DNA of 64,000 nucleotides from Escarpia spicata. Lineage: Eukaryota > Annelida > Polychaeta > Sabellida > Siboglinidae. Shown here piece after piece: positions 42,626 through 61,120 of the stretch. The position numbers were made by a program, and so were the translations under genes. The number at the start of each line of letters is the position of its first letter. The first letter of the stretch is position 1. The notes beneath the pieces were generated by a model, which saw nothing but the letters and a program-made list of their open reading frames with translations, had not been told where the DNA came from and did not search any database. The stretch is taken from contig OZ023208.1 of NCBI GenBank assembly GCA_963995525.1, forward strand, positions 25,322,808-25,386,807. Direction: 5' to 3'.

Positions 42626-42835
42626 ATGTACTTTGACGAGGCTGTCGAGACCATTAATTCAACTGCAGTGGTGAAAGACTGTTTGAGTGTTTTGTTAGAC
42701 GCAGGTGTGAAGCTATCCGACATGACATTCGAACAGTTGTGTAATATCAATACTTGGTTGCAAGAATCCGTTTCGAAACAGTGGCGAAACACTATGATAC
42801 ATATGGTTATGACAGTAATGGAGGATGACCTGTAA
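42626..42835 (+). CDS. Small ORF (69 codons) in the left-arm-specific segment of the palindrome, function unknown
   Basis: Starts MYFDEAVETINSTAVVKD and ends TVMEDDL. The composition is ordinary, mixed and helix-prone, unlike the repeat-derived ORFs around it, with one Trp in NTWLQES and another in KQWRN. I recognise no family. It lies between two copies of a block of about 110-130 bp (about 42490-42615 and 42868-42975). It has no counterpart in the right arm. A pyrimidine-rich ttttttcgtag directly upstream could serve as a 3' splice site, so it might be an exon. It could equally be a chance ORF. Confidence 0.3.
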   Translation: MYFDEAVETINSTAVVKDCLSVLLDAGVKLSDMTFEQLCNINTWLQESVSKQWRNTMIHMVMTVMEDDL

Positions 42836-43205
42836 AGAACTTTCTTTTGTCTTGTACACGATTAAACTTTGCAAGACTCTGTATCAATGTCTAGTCTCTG
42901 GTTCTTGTAGTTATGGAGCGTGACATCACGAATAAACTGTGCAAACCTCATCTTGTGTCTTTTTCATAGTGTAATGCAAAGCATATGTTGGGAATCTTAC
43001 TAATAGTCTTACACTTCACAACTAAAGATATACTATCGGCATTGTCAATATTAGCGTCATCGATTTGCGTAAAACAGGTTCGTGTACGATATACAAGACA
43101 TATGAACAGTACCATGGATCAACCTTAACCAAACTAAGACGACTACGGAACTTGTACGTTGTATGAATTGAACAAACGAAACACTTTGACCAACACGCTG
43201 CACGA

Positions 43206-44050
43206 ACCAAACTATAGACACGAGTTGTACAAACGAAACACTAAACTTAGCCGAACACGTGGTACGAATTGAACTTAGACCAACTAGTCGGACAAACGAA
43301 ACACTAAACTTAACCCAACAGATTGCACAAATTGAACTTAGACCAACTAGTCGGACAAACGAAACACTACACTTTGACCAACACGCTGCACGAATTGGAC
43401 TCAGACCAACTAGTCGGACAAACGAAACACTATACTTTGACCAACACGCTGCACGAACCAAACTATAGACACGAGTTGTACAAACGAAACACTAAACTTA
43501 GCCGAACACGTGGTACGAATTGAACTTAGACCAACTAGTCGGACAAACGAAACACTAAACTTAACCCAACAGATTGCACAAATTGAACTTAGACCAACTA
43601 GTCGGACAAACGAAACACTACACTTTGACCAACACGCTGCACGAATTGGACTCAGACCAACTAGTCGGACAAACGAAACACTATACTTTGACCAACACGC
43701 TGCATGAACCAAACTATAGACACGAGTTGTACAAACGAAACACTAAACTTAGCCGAACACGTGGAACGAATTGAACTTAGACCAACTAGTCGGACAAACG
43801 AAACACTAAACTTAACCCAACAGATTGCACAAATTGAACTTAGACCAACTAGTCGGACAAACGAAACACTACACTTTGACCAACACGCTGCACGAATTGG
43901 ACTCAGACCAACTAGTCGGACAAACGAAACACTATACTTTGACCAACACGCTGCATGAACCAAACTATAGACACGAGTTGTACAAACGAAACACTAAACT
44001 TAGCCGAACACGTGGCACGAATTGAACTTAGACCAACTAGTTGGACAAAC
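43206..44050. repeat. 251-bp tandem array, three full copies and a partial fourth
   Basis: The landmark accaaactatagacacgagttg recurs at 43206, 43457, 43708 and 43959, exactly 251 bp apart, with copies nearly identical. Each unit contains four to five subrepeats of accaactagtcggacaaacgaaacact type (about 54 bp). The matching right-arm region (about 44925-45110) has only one diverged unit. Repeated ORFs of 65-134 residues are artefacts. Confidence 0.93.
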
Positions 44051-44109
44051 GAAACACTAAACTTTGACTAGCGAGCGACAAGAACCAAACTTGTCGGACA
44101 AACGAAACA

Positions 44110-44925
44110 CCAAACTTAACAGGTTACTGTGTCAAATTCCATCAAAAGGGGTCAAATAGACGGTTTATCGCGTCAAATTCCATCAAAAGGGAGCAAATAC
44201 ACGGTTCATCGCGTGACATCTCTCCTCTTTCAGGCAAATAGACGGATTATCGCTTCAAATCCCTCCTCTTTCAGACAAATAGACGGGTTATCGCGTAAAA
44301 TTCCATCAAAAGGGAGCAAATACACGGTTCATCGCGTGACATCCCTCCTCTTTCAGGCAAATAGACGAGTTATCGCTTCAAATCCCTCCTCTTTCAGGCA
44401 TATAGACGAGACACACACACACACTCACACACATTTTGACGCGATAACACATCAAATTGTCTGAAAGGGGAGGGATTTGACACAATAACACGTCGAATTG
44501 CCTGAAAGTGGAGGGATTTGACGCGATAACACGTCGAATTGCCTGAAAGTGGAGGGATTTGACGTGATAACACGTCGAATTGCCTGAAAGTAGAGGGATT
44601 TGACGTGATAACACATCGAATTGCCTGAAAGAGGAGGGATTTGACGCGATAACACGTCGAATTGCCTGAAAGTGGAGGGATTTGACGCGGTAACACATCG
44701 AACTGCCTGAAAGGGGAGGGATTTGACGCGATAACACGTCGAATTGTCTGAAAGGGGAGGGATTTGACGCGATAACACGTCGAATTGCCTGAAAGTGGAG
44801 GGATTTGACGCGATAACACGTCGAATTGCCTGAAAGTGGAGGGATTTGACGCGATAACACGTCGAATTGCCTGAAAGTGGAGGGATTTGACGCGATAACA
44901 CGTCGAATTGCCTGAAACTGTAGTG
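44110..44925. repeat. Central 41-bp array, inverted about the symmetry centre
   Basis: Right of centre (44451-44925) about eleven units of gacgcgataacacgtcgaat plus tgcctgaaagtggagggattt are in tandem. Left of centre (about 44110-44400) the complementary units (aaatccctcctctttcaggcaa) are mixed with a second unit, attccatcaaaagggagcaaat. A short CA-rich stretch at 44410-44435 forms the tip. Minus-strand ORFs of 160-211 residues (FRQFDVLSRQIPPLSGN repeats) follow from the array and are not genes. Confidence 0.9.
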
Positions 44926-45189
44926 TTTGGTGTTTCGTTTGTCAGACAAGTTTGGTTCTTGTCACTCGTTGATCTAAGTGTTTGGTGTTTCGTTTGTCCG
45001 ACAAGTTGGTCTGAGTTCAATTCGTACAACCTGTTGGGCTAAGTTTAGTGTTTCGTTTATACAATTCGTGTCTATAGTTTGATTCGTGCAGCGTGTTGGT
45101 CAAAATGACTGCACGTACCATGACGTCACTCACTGACCATGACGTCACATGATGGAATTACATTCAAGTGCGCAAGTTCAAAACGATGG

Positions 45190-45685
45190 CTAACCAAAGC
45201 ACTGAACTACACACAGACATAACTGGCTAACGTCTCTGTACTGAACTACATACATACATAACCGACTAACATTTTTACTGAACTACACACCGACAGAAAA
45301 CAGACTAACATCTTTGTACTGAACTACATACAGACATAACTGGCTATCATATCTACTGAACAATACACATACATAACTGGCTGTCATCTCTACTGAACAA
45401 TACACAGACATAACTGGCTGTCATCTCTACTGAACTACACACATACATAACTGGCTATCATCTCTGTACTGAACTACACACAGACATAAGTGGTTAACAT
45501 ATATGTACTGAACTACACAGATACATAACTGGCTAACGTCTCTACTGAAATACACATATACATAACTGTCTAACGTCTCTACTGAAATACACATATACAT
45601 AACTACCTATCATCTGTATTGAAATATACGCAGACATAACTGTGTAATGTTTCTATACTGAACTACATACAGACATAACTGATGA
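45190..45685. repeat. Right-arm-specific array of cataactggctaac units
   Basis: About eleven degenerate units of roughly 36-50 bp (ctgaactacacacagacataactggctaacatctctgta type) occupy a place where the left arm has the 69-codon ORF segment. Confidence 0.8.
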
Positions 45686-46229
45686 CGTCATACAGGGTGC
45701 GCACGCTCGCACTCGCAACAAACAAACAAGTCCAGACACGTCTCGAGTACGGGTTTTATAAGAGACACGAATTTAATCACTACGTAATAACACTAGTCTA
45801 TTGTTCTTTCAACAAACATAGCATTCGTTATCAGTTTAGTTTGAATTATACTGATTTATAGCCAGTTTTCGATATAGTTCTTACAAATGATAGCTAATAC
45901 ACCTGTACTGTTCTATCATAACGCTTCACTTTGTTACGCGCCTGTTTCGAAAAAGAGGTTTGACAACTTTAGTGTCAAGGTCACTGTCATTGAGTTGACA
46001 ACATGTCTCGAACATATACATACGTACATACGTGTAGGTTAAGAATGCTAGCATACTAAAAGGTTGAACCAATACTGTTCTCTAGGTACAGATGAAACTT
46101 GGACAGGAAATACCACTTCAAAACAGTTTGCTTATAGTACGACGAATCTGTGTTTTACTCTGCAGTCCGTGCTTGAATTTTCGAATCTATCGTCTGCGCA
46201 TGTGTAGTTTGTACTCTGAAGTCGGTGAT

Positions 46230-46330
46230 CTTTCAGCACACCCACGTGACCTTTATGTACTATCCTACAATCTGTAATCTTTCGGCACACCCACGTGACC
46301 TTTATGTTCCATCGAACTGCTATAAAAAGA
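46230..46330 (+). promoter_or_regulatory. Promoter-like cluster in the right-arm-specific segment: two CACGTG repeats and a TATA box
   Basis: Two direct copies of a block with gcacacccacgtgaccttta are 49 bp apart, each with a CACGTG E-box (46243-46248 and 46292-46297). TATAAAAAG follows at 46321-46329. The segment is absent from the left arm. Function is inferred only from motif order. Confidence 0.35.
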
Positions 46331-46382
46331 AAACCGCACCACGAAGGTGGGACAAGTGAATCTTGTACCAGGAGTAACGGAG

Positions 46383-46517
46383 ATGCTGCATATGGTGACG
46401 GCCTTTTTGGTGATGGTGAAGATGTCAGTGACGAAGGCGCTAACGATCTGGTCGGTGATGCTGAAGCAGTCGGTGATGACGGTGATCGTTCGTAGCGTGT
46501 GCTGGTATATTTCATAG
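46383..46517 (+). CDS. Small hydrophobic ORF (44 codons) downstream of the TATA box, function unknown
   Basis: Begins MLHMVTAFLVMVKM and ends RSVCWYIS. It starts 62 bases after the first base of the TATA motif. It is built largely from a repeated gtcggtgatg/gatggtgaag pattern, so the apparent membrane-like composition could be a by-product. An overlapping acidic frame starting at 46295 is the alternative reading. Low confidence. Confidence 0.2.
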   Translation: MLHMVTAFLVMVKMSVTKALTIWSVMLKQSVMTVIVRSVCWYIS

Positions 46518-47919
46518 TATGCTGGTGTATTTCATGACTGCCTTCGTTCCCTCACTGACGGTGTGCTTTATTTTTGGAGTCAAAGGATTTGACCAAAATA
46601 CTACGTAAATATATTTGATCAAAATACTACGTAAATAGCTGGTAGTTTGAGTGTTTTATCAGGTAAGTAACTATTTTATAATTTCCTATGCCTTAACACG
46701 AAACAAATACCCGGATGTTTTTCCAATACACAGATCATTCTTCTTACAAATGATAGCTAATACACCTGTACTGTTCTAACATGACGCTTCACTTTGTTAC
46801 GCGCCTGTTTTGAAAAAGAGGCTTGCCAACTTTAGTGTCAAGGCCACCGAGTCGTTATCACTTGGACAGGGAATATCACTTCAAAACAGTTTGGAACCAG
46901 TTTGCAATCAATTTTCAAGCAAACACTCAAGTGAGATACGGCTGATAAGTATAAATGTTATATGTCATACCTGGCTGTTCTTCCGACACACAGAGCATTC
47001 ATTACGAGTTTATACCAGTTTATAGCATCAGTTTTGTAGTGTGCTGAAAAAATTACCAAAGAAACTTCCAGAATGACATTTTACAGGGGAATTGACCATA
47101 ACGTTACATGATGGAATTATATTCAAGCGCGAAAGCTCAAAACGTTGGCTAACCAATGCGCTACCTGTTTAAAATTACCAAAGAAACTTCTAGAATGACA
47201 TTTTACAGGGGAATTTTCCACTCGCTGTAACACAACGTCACTGACCATAACATCACATGATGGGCTTATATTCAATTGCGAAAGCTCAAAACTATGGCTG
47301 ACCGAAGCACTACCTGTTTAACCAACTCACCTCGCGAACAAAATTACTGCGCGTAGCAGTTTATAGTTTAACGATGTCACTGCATCATGACGTCACATGA
47401 AGGGATTACATTACATACGTGCAAGTTCAAAACAAGGTCTAACCAAAGCACTACCTGCTTGATCAACTCACCTCGCGTACAAAATTACTGCGCGTAGCAG
47501 CTTAATAACGTCATACAGGGTGCGCGCGCTCACGCCCGCGACAAACAAACAAGTCCAGACACGAATTTAGGTACTACCGTACGGAAATTATACCAAAGGT
47601 CTAATTCCAAGATGGTCGCTATGTTCGAAAAAACGAGGCTATAGGTTCTGATATAACATAGTCTTATATGTAATCTACATTTCGTATACATTACTTCAGA
47701 TAAAACGACCTCCGCTGAATTTATAATCCTTTTATTATAAATTACGCCTTATTATAACAACACATTTTCGACATGTCATCGTCAACCAAAGAAGAGCTCG
47801 ATCCCTTGGCGGAACTTCGGCCTACGGGCCAAGCAATCTCGTGTGTGACATATTCAAATGCTGTTCGGTATATTTAATTTTTTTTTTAAAGTGGTCGCAT
47901 ACCTTTACGATAATAGCTC

Positions 47920-48480
47920 CTATGCTTTAACATAGTGAAAATTCCCTATCCTTTAACACAGGGAAAATAAAAAAAAGTGGTCACATATGTTTACGATAAT
48001 AGCTCCTATGCTTTAACATGGTGAAAATTCCCTATCCTTTAACACTGGGAAAATTCAAAAAGTGTTCGCATACGTTTATGATAATAGCTCCTATGCTTTA
48101 ACATGGTGAAAATTCCCTATCCTTTAACACGGGGAAAATTCAAAAAAGTGGTCGCATACGTTTACGATAATAAATTCCCTATCTTTTAACATGGGGTAAA
48201 AATTCCCTATCCTTTAACCCGGGCGCACACTGGGGGAAATCCCTATCCTTTAACATGGGGAAAATCCCTATCCTTTAACATGGGGAAAATCCCTATCCTT
48301 TAACCCGTGCGCGCACTGGGGGAATATCCCTACTCTTTAACATGGGGAAAATTCCCTATCCTTTAACCCGGGCGCGCACTGGTGGAAATCCCTATCTTTT
48401 AACATGGGGAAATTCCCTATCCTTTAACCCGGGCGCGCCCCGGTGGAAAAACCCTATTGATTAACATGGGATTTGCTCCA
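47920..48480. repeat. Right subterminal iteron-like array of the palindrome
   Basis: Mirror image of the left array, with repeated ccctatcctttaac cores and cccgggcgcgc blocks. It is longer than the left array, so the two have changed copy number independently. Confidence 0.88.
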
Positions 48481-48527
48481 GGGCGCGCCAGCGTAACTCG
48501 TACTTAACCTACATTACTACTCCTTCT

Positions 48528-50530
48528 GTTTAGCCCAAGGATCGACATACTCTTCCCCACCACGTCTTTTTACATTCCGGTACTGTGTACACAATTTGTG
48601 TGTATGTGTGTGGGGGAGTTTGTTAAAATGTCGGCATAAATTCAGCTTATATTATAACCTAACGTCAGGTTATTGTAACGGGGGCCCATTTCAAAGTGTC
48701 TAGGGGGATCCTGGATCCGCTTATGAGACGGGGGAGCTGTTGGAGATCTGACGCGAAAATCCGGGAGTTTTTTTCAGGCAGTCTGGAAGAACCACAATAA
48801 ATCCGGGAAGGTTGGCTGGTAGCCTGGTACATATGCGATATTATAAAAGTTGGTCATAAGTCTGAACCACCAGACTAAAAAACAAATAATGAATACTGAA
48901 GTGTTGCATGTCGACTGCGATTTGTTTCTAAAACGATGTTTTTTTGCCACGGTTTGCCTTTGCTTCGCACAAAATTGCTACCGTCAACAAATTGTCACAA
49001 CACGTAGTTGAAGGCGCTAGACATAAGGGTTCACTTGCGGTATCCTGTTATTCCAGATTGATAATATTACAGTGCGAAAACCCATAAATAAAGTGCTGAA
49101 ATATATTAAACAAAGTAGGTCACAATTGTGTGAACGTTCTAAGTAAGGGTTTCCTTGCTGTGCGTGCACTAAGCAAGCTCGCATCACTACTCCCTAGTAA
49201 CTAGCACGTCTCAAGTCTGCCTTTCAAAAGAATATGCATCTGGATTTCCTTGACGTGACGTCAAGCCAAGTGACATATGGTGTGTGTGTCCGGGTGATAT
49301 AATACATCGAGCTAGTGGCATATTTCAAAGAAAGCCATAAACAGCCAGCTAGAAATACATAATGTTGGATAATACAGACAGTGTCACAGACCGCAAGCTA
49401 TAACAATAATAAAATGTCAGTCTGATAAAATAGTTAACGATCTTTTCCATTTTTACATACAAAACCGCATCCATGGCGAGACTGGGACATGTTTTATTAC
49501 GTTGCTATGGCATCTATTGTAATGAAGTGCAGCAGTCATCTACCGAAGAGTCATTCGTTTGAAAAGCTGATGGAATCTATCTTCTTCTGATGTAACATTA
49601 GCATGAATATAATGTTTGTATGTCAGACTTTCATAACCTTTGGAGAAAGGTTCTAATTCAGGGGAGATCAGTAATTTTGGTAGGCATAAAAAGCAATTTG
49701 CTTTGCAATCGAGAAGAAAACTGTAAATAAATAAAGACCATCTTGGAGCATTAGGATGGGTAGAATAACAAGGGTTAGAGAATAACCAACATGGTTGGGT
49801 GAAATTCCACAAAATCAACCCCACCTCCAGTAGCGACGTACTCCTTCTCTGTGGAATATGTGCCGTTCATATTGTCCCATATGTGATCTGCCGCAAGAAA
49901 GTCGGTATTACCCGGTAAGTCACAAAATCGAGTTTGTATCTTTTGGATTCCACAGATCACGAGCTTTAAAATGATACCTCATTTGTTGAAATATCTTCAG
50001 TAGTTTTTGATTTATTGCAAAAATTGAAGCAAACTTTAAAAAATGGGCCAAGAGGCCCTGAAGTCCTTTGGACTAATACGTCTATATGTGACTCCGGCTG
50101 ACCAAATGAGTGATAAGTCGGAAAAATTTTAACATTGTTTTCTTACATTCTTGTAAAGGTTTGGTAGGGTGCTTTACACGGTTTCAAAAATTATGACTGC
50201 TACACAAATTTGCGAAGTTATGGAGCATTGAACATGGTAGGGATCAAAAAGTGAAAATGTAGAAAACGGCTGTTGAAGTTTTACATTATATATGCAAATG
50301 GATTGCATGGAAATATTACATGCATGACATTCAAATGTGGCACACAGTATGTAATATGTATGTTATGTTGCAATGATACACTGGAAGTACAAATGTGCTG
50401 CTACAAAAACTTATCACGTTACGCCAGATTATATCTTTATGTGTAACACTAAGAGGACAGATTATTTGAGAGCAAAAGGTATACTCACTGTTTGACACAG
50501 TTTAAAACCTACAGGCAACTGTCCAATTTA
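48528..50530. other. Intergenic, nothing firmly recognised
   Basis: Two minus-strand frames at 49540-49824 and 49775-49960 overlap. Both carry the same stretch in shifted frames (EFHPTML and FTQPCWLFSNPCYSTHPN), as expected for a frameshifted old coding sequence, but I recognise no family. The rest shows nothing. Confidence 0.4.
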
Positions 50531-50539
50531 ACAGGGTTA

Positions 50540-50865
50540 GTGGCTTAATGCTGTCTGTTGACACAAGCTTCTGCCAGTGACCAATTACAGATTAGCCACA
50601 GTTTCCATCAAACAATAGCAGGCAGAGAATCTTAGCTCCACAGCTGGGTGTAATACACAACAAATTATAAATATAGCTACTCTGAGGTAGACCATTAATT
50701 TGTTAGCAAATTTAGCATTTTAGGGAACCTTTGGTGCCCTTAGAACCACATGAAATGTCTATGAAAAATTAGATAAAAAGTTACTGAACGATTTTTTAAT
50801 AAAAGGCAAACTGTGAAAATTATCCCGTTTTGGGATCCTTTTTGGGGGCCATTACACATAAACAG
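50540..50865. repeat. Left copy of a direct repeat flanking the RT region
   Basis: Blocks gaccaattacagattagccaca, gtagaccatt...gttagcaaatttagcatttta and ccacatgaaatgtctatg recur in the same order at about 52985-53310. The two copies have diverged clearly. Confidence 0.7.
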
Positions 50866-50869
50866 ACCA

Positions 50870-52975
50870 TTCACACAAGATGACATACTAATGCAAATCA
50901 AAAACGAAAAGGCATGTGGTATTGATAATGTTATAAATTAATACTTAAAAACAGCCCCACAGAACTAATTATAGTTATTGTTAAGATGTTTAACCTAGTT
51001 CTATTATCTGACATTGTGACATGGGATCACTAAGCCTATATATACAAACATAGCAGCAGACACTCTTACAGTGTGACTGCTGCCTGGCTAAATGGATGCA
51101 ATGGTGCTTTGAAGTTAGTTCTTCTGCCAACTATCCTTTTCACACAAGCCTATAGATTTAGTGGCTGCCAACACATTACTGAGCCTAAACTACCATGCAG
51201 GTGTGAAAAACGTCCTGATGTATTTGAACTTGAGCCACTAATTAACTGTCCACCAAGCAGTAGCAGAGCAGTTTTATAATAATAATAATCCACAAGTTAA
51301 GTGGCAGTGATCTTCCTTTTATCATTCATGTGATGTTTATTGTGAGCAGGATGGACAAATGGTTATTACACGTAGACAGGTACAGAAAGAAACTGACGTT
51401 TCTATTAAAAGAACACGTTTGCCTATCAATGGCATGTATTTCCTATTGTAGCCGTTTCTGCCGGGCAAAAACAGTTTCTGCCCGGCATAAATCAAACAAC
51501 CCTGTAGGTAATTATTAATCAAATGTTTTTTGGTGAATCATAATTACAGATCAATAAGGGTTATGATGGAAGTAAAATGTTTACATGTGTACTGTTCACT
51601 GAAAAAAAACAGCCCCACAGAACTAATTATAGTTATTGTTAAGATGTTTAACCTAGTTCCATTATCTGACATTGTGCCAACAGATAGGTGTATTGGGATC
51701 ATTAAGCCTATATAATTATTATATAAACATAGCAGCAGACACTGGGACAGTGTGACTGCTGCCTGATTAAATGGATGCAATGGTGCTTTGAAGTTAGTTC
51801 TTCTGCCAACTATCCTTTTCACACAAGCCAATAGGTTTAGTAGCTGCCAGCACACTACTGAGCCTAAACTACCATGCAGTTGTGAAAAACGTGTTGATGT
51901 ATTTGAACTTGACCCACTAATTAACTGTCCACCAAGCAGTAGCAGAACAGTTTATAATAATAATCCACAAGTTAAGTGGCAGGGATTTTCTATTTATTAT
52001 TCATGTGATGTTTATTGTGAGCAGGGCGGACAAATGGTTATCATATGTAGACAGGTACAGAAAGAAACTAACATTTTCTATAAAAAAGAACACGTTTGCC
52101 TATCAATGTCATGTATTTCCTATAGTTGCCGTTTCTGCCCGCCATAAATCAAACAACCCTGTAGGTAATTATTAATCAATGTTTTTTGCAGAAACAGTTG
52201 CTGCCCGGCATAAATCAAACAACCCTGTAGGTAATATTAATCAATGTTTTTTTGGTGAATCATAGTTACAGATCATTAAGGGTTATGATGGAAGTAAAAT
52301 GTTGACATGTTTATTGTTCACTTATTGCACCACGTCTTGCATTTAGAGGAATAATTATAATAGAAAATAAAATGTTGTGGCACATATTTTTAAATACATG
52401 CATTGATGAGAAACCGGGAATTACTTTTCTGTGGCCTAAGAATAACTAATTTCAATTAACTATCTGCTTATACAAAACAACTGCATAAAAATATATATCC
52501 TTACAAGACACAGACTCCACACGTGACAGATGTTTTGGGAAGGGGAATAGTGTTCTGTTTCTGGTACAATCTACTGTTAGGGGATAGTCTCAAGGGCCCT
52601 TCTCAAAACCACATCACTAGATAGTGTAAACATTTTGCATTTTGGGGGGCTGTGTCAGCCTTCTTCTCATGTGATGTAGAGTTACCACAAGGAGAAAACT
52701 AGTCTCCTTTGTTATTTGCTATTTACCTGAATAATTTTGAACAACAAATCATAAGGGACTTGACATGGCAGCTGGTGAAATTTACAACCTTAGTGATGAT
52801 GATGTAGACATTTTCTTGCAAATGTATGTTCTACTATATGCTGATGATACTAGAATAATTCATTCAAATACAGATTTTTTTGTGTATAGCGGAACTATGT
52901 CAACTCTTCTAATGGTTGACATTTGGTTGTTTCAGGATGACCCCTTAGAATGTAGGCACAACTGTCCAGAGGTCT
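50870..52975 (+). mobile_element. Decayed non-LTR reverse transcriptase with an internal tandem duplication
   Basis: At 50870 the sequence encodes FTQDDILMQIKNEKACGIDN. The next conserved block (ELIIVIVKMFNLVPL, then CIGIIKPI) reads best at 51610-51712. The catalytic region is at 52675-52870, with LPQGEN.SPLLFAIYLN, then NLSDDDVDIFLQMYVLLYADDT. This is the GVRQGENLSPFLF...LLYADDT style of RT found widely in invertebrate LINEs, from memory. Between them a unit of about 655 bp is tandemly duplicated (about 50945-51600 and 51601-52323). Multiple stops and frame changes make it inactive. Confidence 0.7.
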
Positions 52976-52984
52976 AGTGGGCAC

Positions 52985-53690
52985 TGTCTATTAACTCAAG
53001 CCTGTGGCAGTGAACAATTACAGATTAGTCACACTTTCCACCAGCCACCCACAGTGAGGTGTCACAGATGTTGTGGGAAAAGGGATTAGTTGAACAAAAG
53101 GACTGGAAGCATGATAGATCTGCTGCTACAGTAGACCATTTAGTTAGCAAATTTAGCATTTTAGGGGACCTTTGGTGCTCTTAGAATGATTCAATCAAAT
53201 ACAGATGTGTACAGTGGCACTACCACATGAAATGTCTATGCAAAATTTGAGAAAAAGTTACTTAAGAGTTTTTGAAAAAATAGGTCAAATGTGAAAATTT
53301 ACCAGTTTTGGGGTCCTTTTTTGGGAGGGGGTCATTAGGTGCCCTTAAAATGATTCAATCAAATACAGATTTCTTGTGTACAGTGACACTACCACATGCA
53401 ATGTATATGTATATACAAAATTAGAGAAAAAACTGCTGAACAGTTTTTGAAAAAATAGGCAAAATGTTACATTTTTACAAGTTTTGGGGTCCTTGGAGGC
53501 CCTAGGGAGCCCTTAGAATGATTCAATCAAATACAGATTTCTCATGCATAGTGGCAGTGCCCTAAGATATGTCTATGCAAAATTACAGAAAAAGTTGCTG
53601 AACGGTTTCTGAGATACGGCAGCTAACGGCGGACGACGGACGCAGAGTGATGGCAATAGTCCCTTGGACCTTCGGCCAAAGGACTAAAAA
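52985..53690. repeat. Right copy of the direct repeat plus two further tandem units
   Basis: After the right copy (to about 53310) the motif ccttagaatgattcaatcaaatacag...ttttgaaaaaataggcaaaatgt...agttttggggtcctt repeats with a period of about 160-180 bp. The region ends in cagctaacggcggacgacgg and the small hairpin cccttggaccttcggccaaagg, followed by actaaaaatg. This looks like the 3' untranslated region of the decayed retroelement. Confidence 0.65.
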
Positions 53691-53953
53691 TGCAACATTT
53701 AAAGAAACTATTGTTTTATAATATATATGGGTTCATAAATGCCTGTATTTTGCTACTTTTGGATTGTTTGTCAAGGAAAATAAACTGGACATTGAAAGAT
53801 GACAAAGCAAGGTGTGCATTTCTGCGAAAATCACAACAATGAAGGAACATGATCCAGACAGCTATTTTTGCCTTGTGTGCAGAATAACCCTGTGCCACTT
53901 AACACCCGGTTTGCTGCGGCGGGACATGTATAGCTGCTCACAACATACAAAAA

Positions 53954-61120
<7,167 letters not shown>

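Larger units (their letters stand above)
40288..48521. mobile_element. Giant palindromic foldback-type element, 8,234 bp, with 6-bp target duplication
   Basis: The left half (40288 to about 44400) recurs in reverse complement in the right half (about 44410 to 48521), with the symmetry centre near 44404. Matching landmarks include agtagtaat/attactact tips and gtacgagttacgctggcgcg at 40307 against its complement at 48485-48505. Further pairs are ggcccgtaggccg (40810 / about 47820), the gcgcgcagtaattttg units (41000-41290 / 47340-47500) and cgcgtaacaaagtgaagcg (41820 and 42210 / 45930 and 46790). Exact CCTTCT hexamers flank it at 40282-40287 and 48522-48527. The arms differ by tandem copy number and by arm-specific segments. 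No transposase, integrase or polymerase is recognised. The long inverted repeats with internal arrays recall foldback elements, whereas AG...CT tips and a 6-bp duplication recall Polintons. Assignment is open. Confidence 0.85.

Noticed and set aside
44378..45029. Minus-strand ORFs of 160-211 residues with FRQFDVLSRQIPP repeats
   Set aside because: The 41-bp array is open in several frames on the same strand, with cyclic shifts of the same peptide, which is an array property and not a gene.
40288..48521. LTR retrotransposon or intact Polinton
   Set aside because: The repeats are inverted, not direct, which excludes LTRs. No polymerase B, integrase, protease or capsid ORF is visible, so only the ends resemble Polintons.
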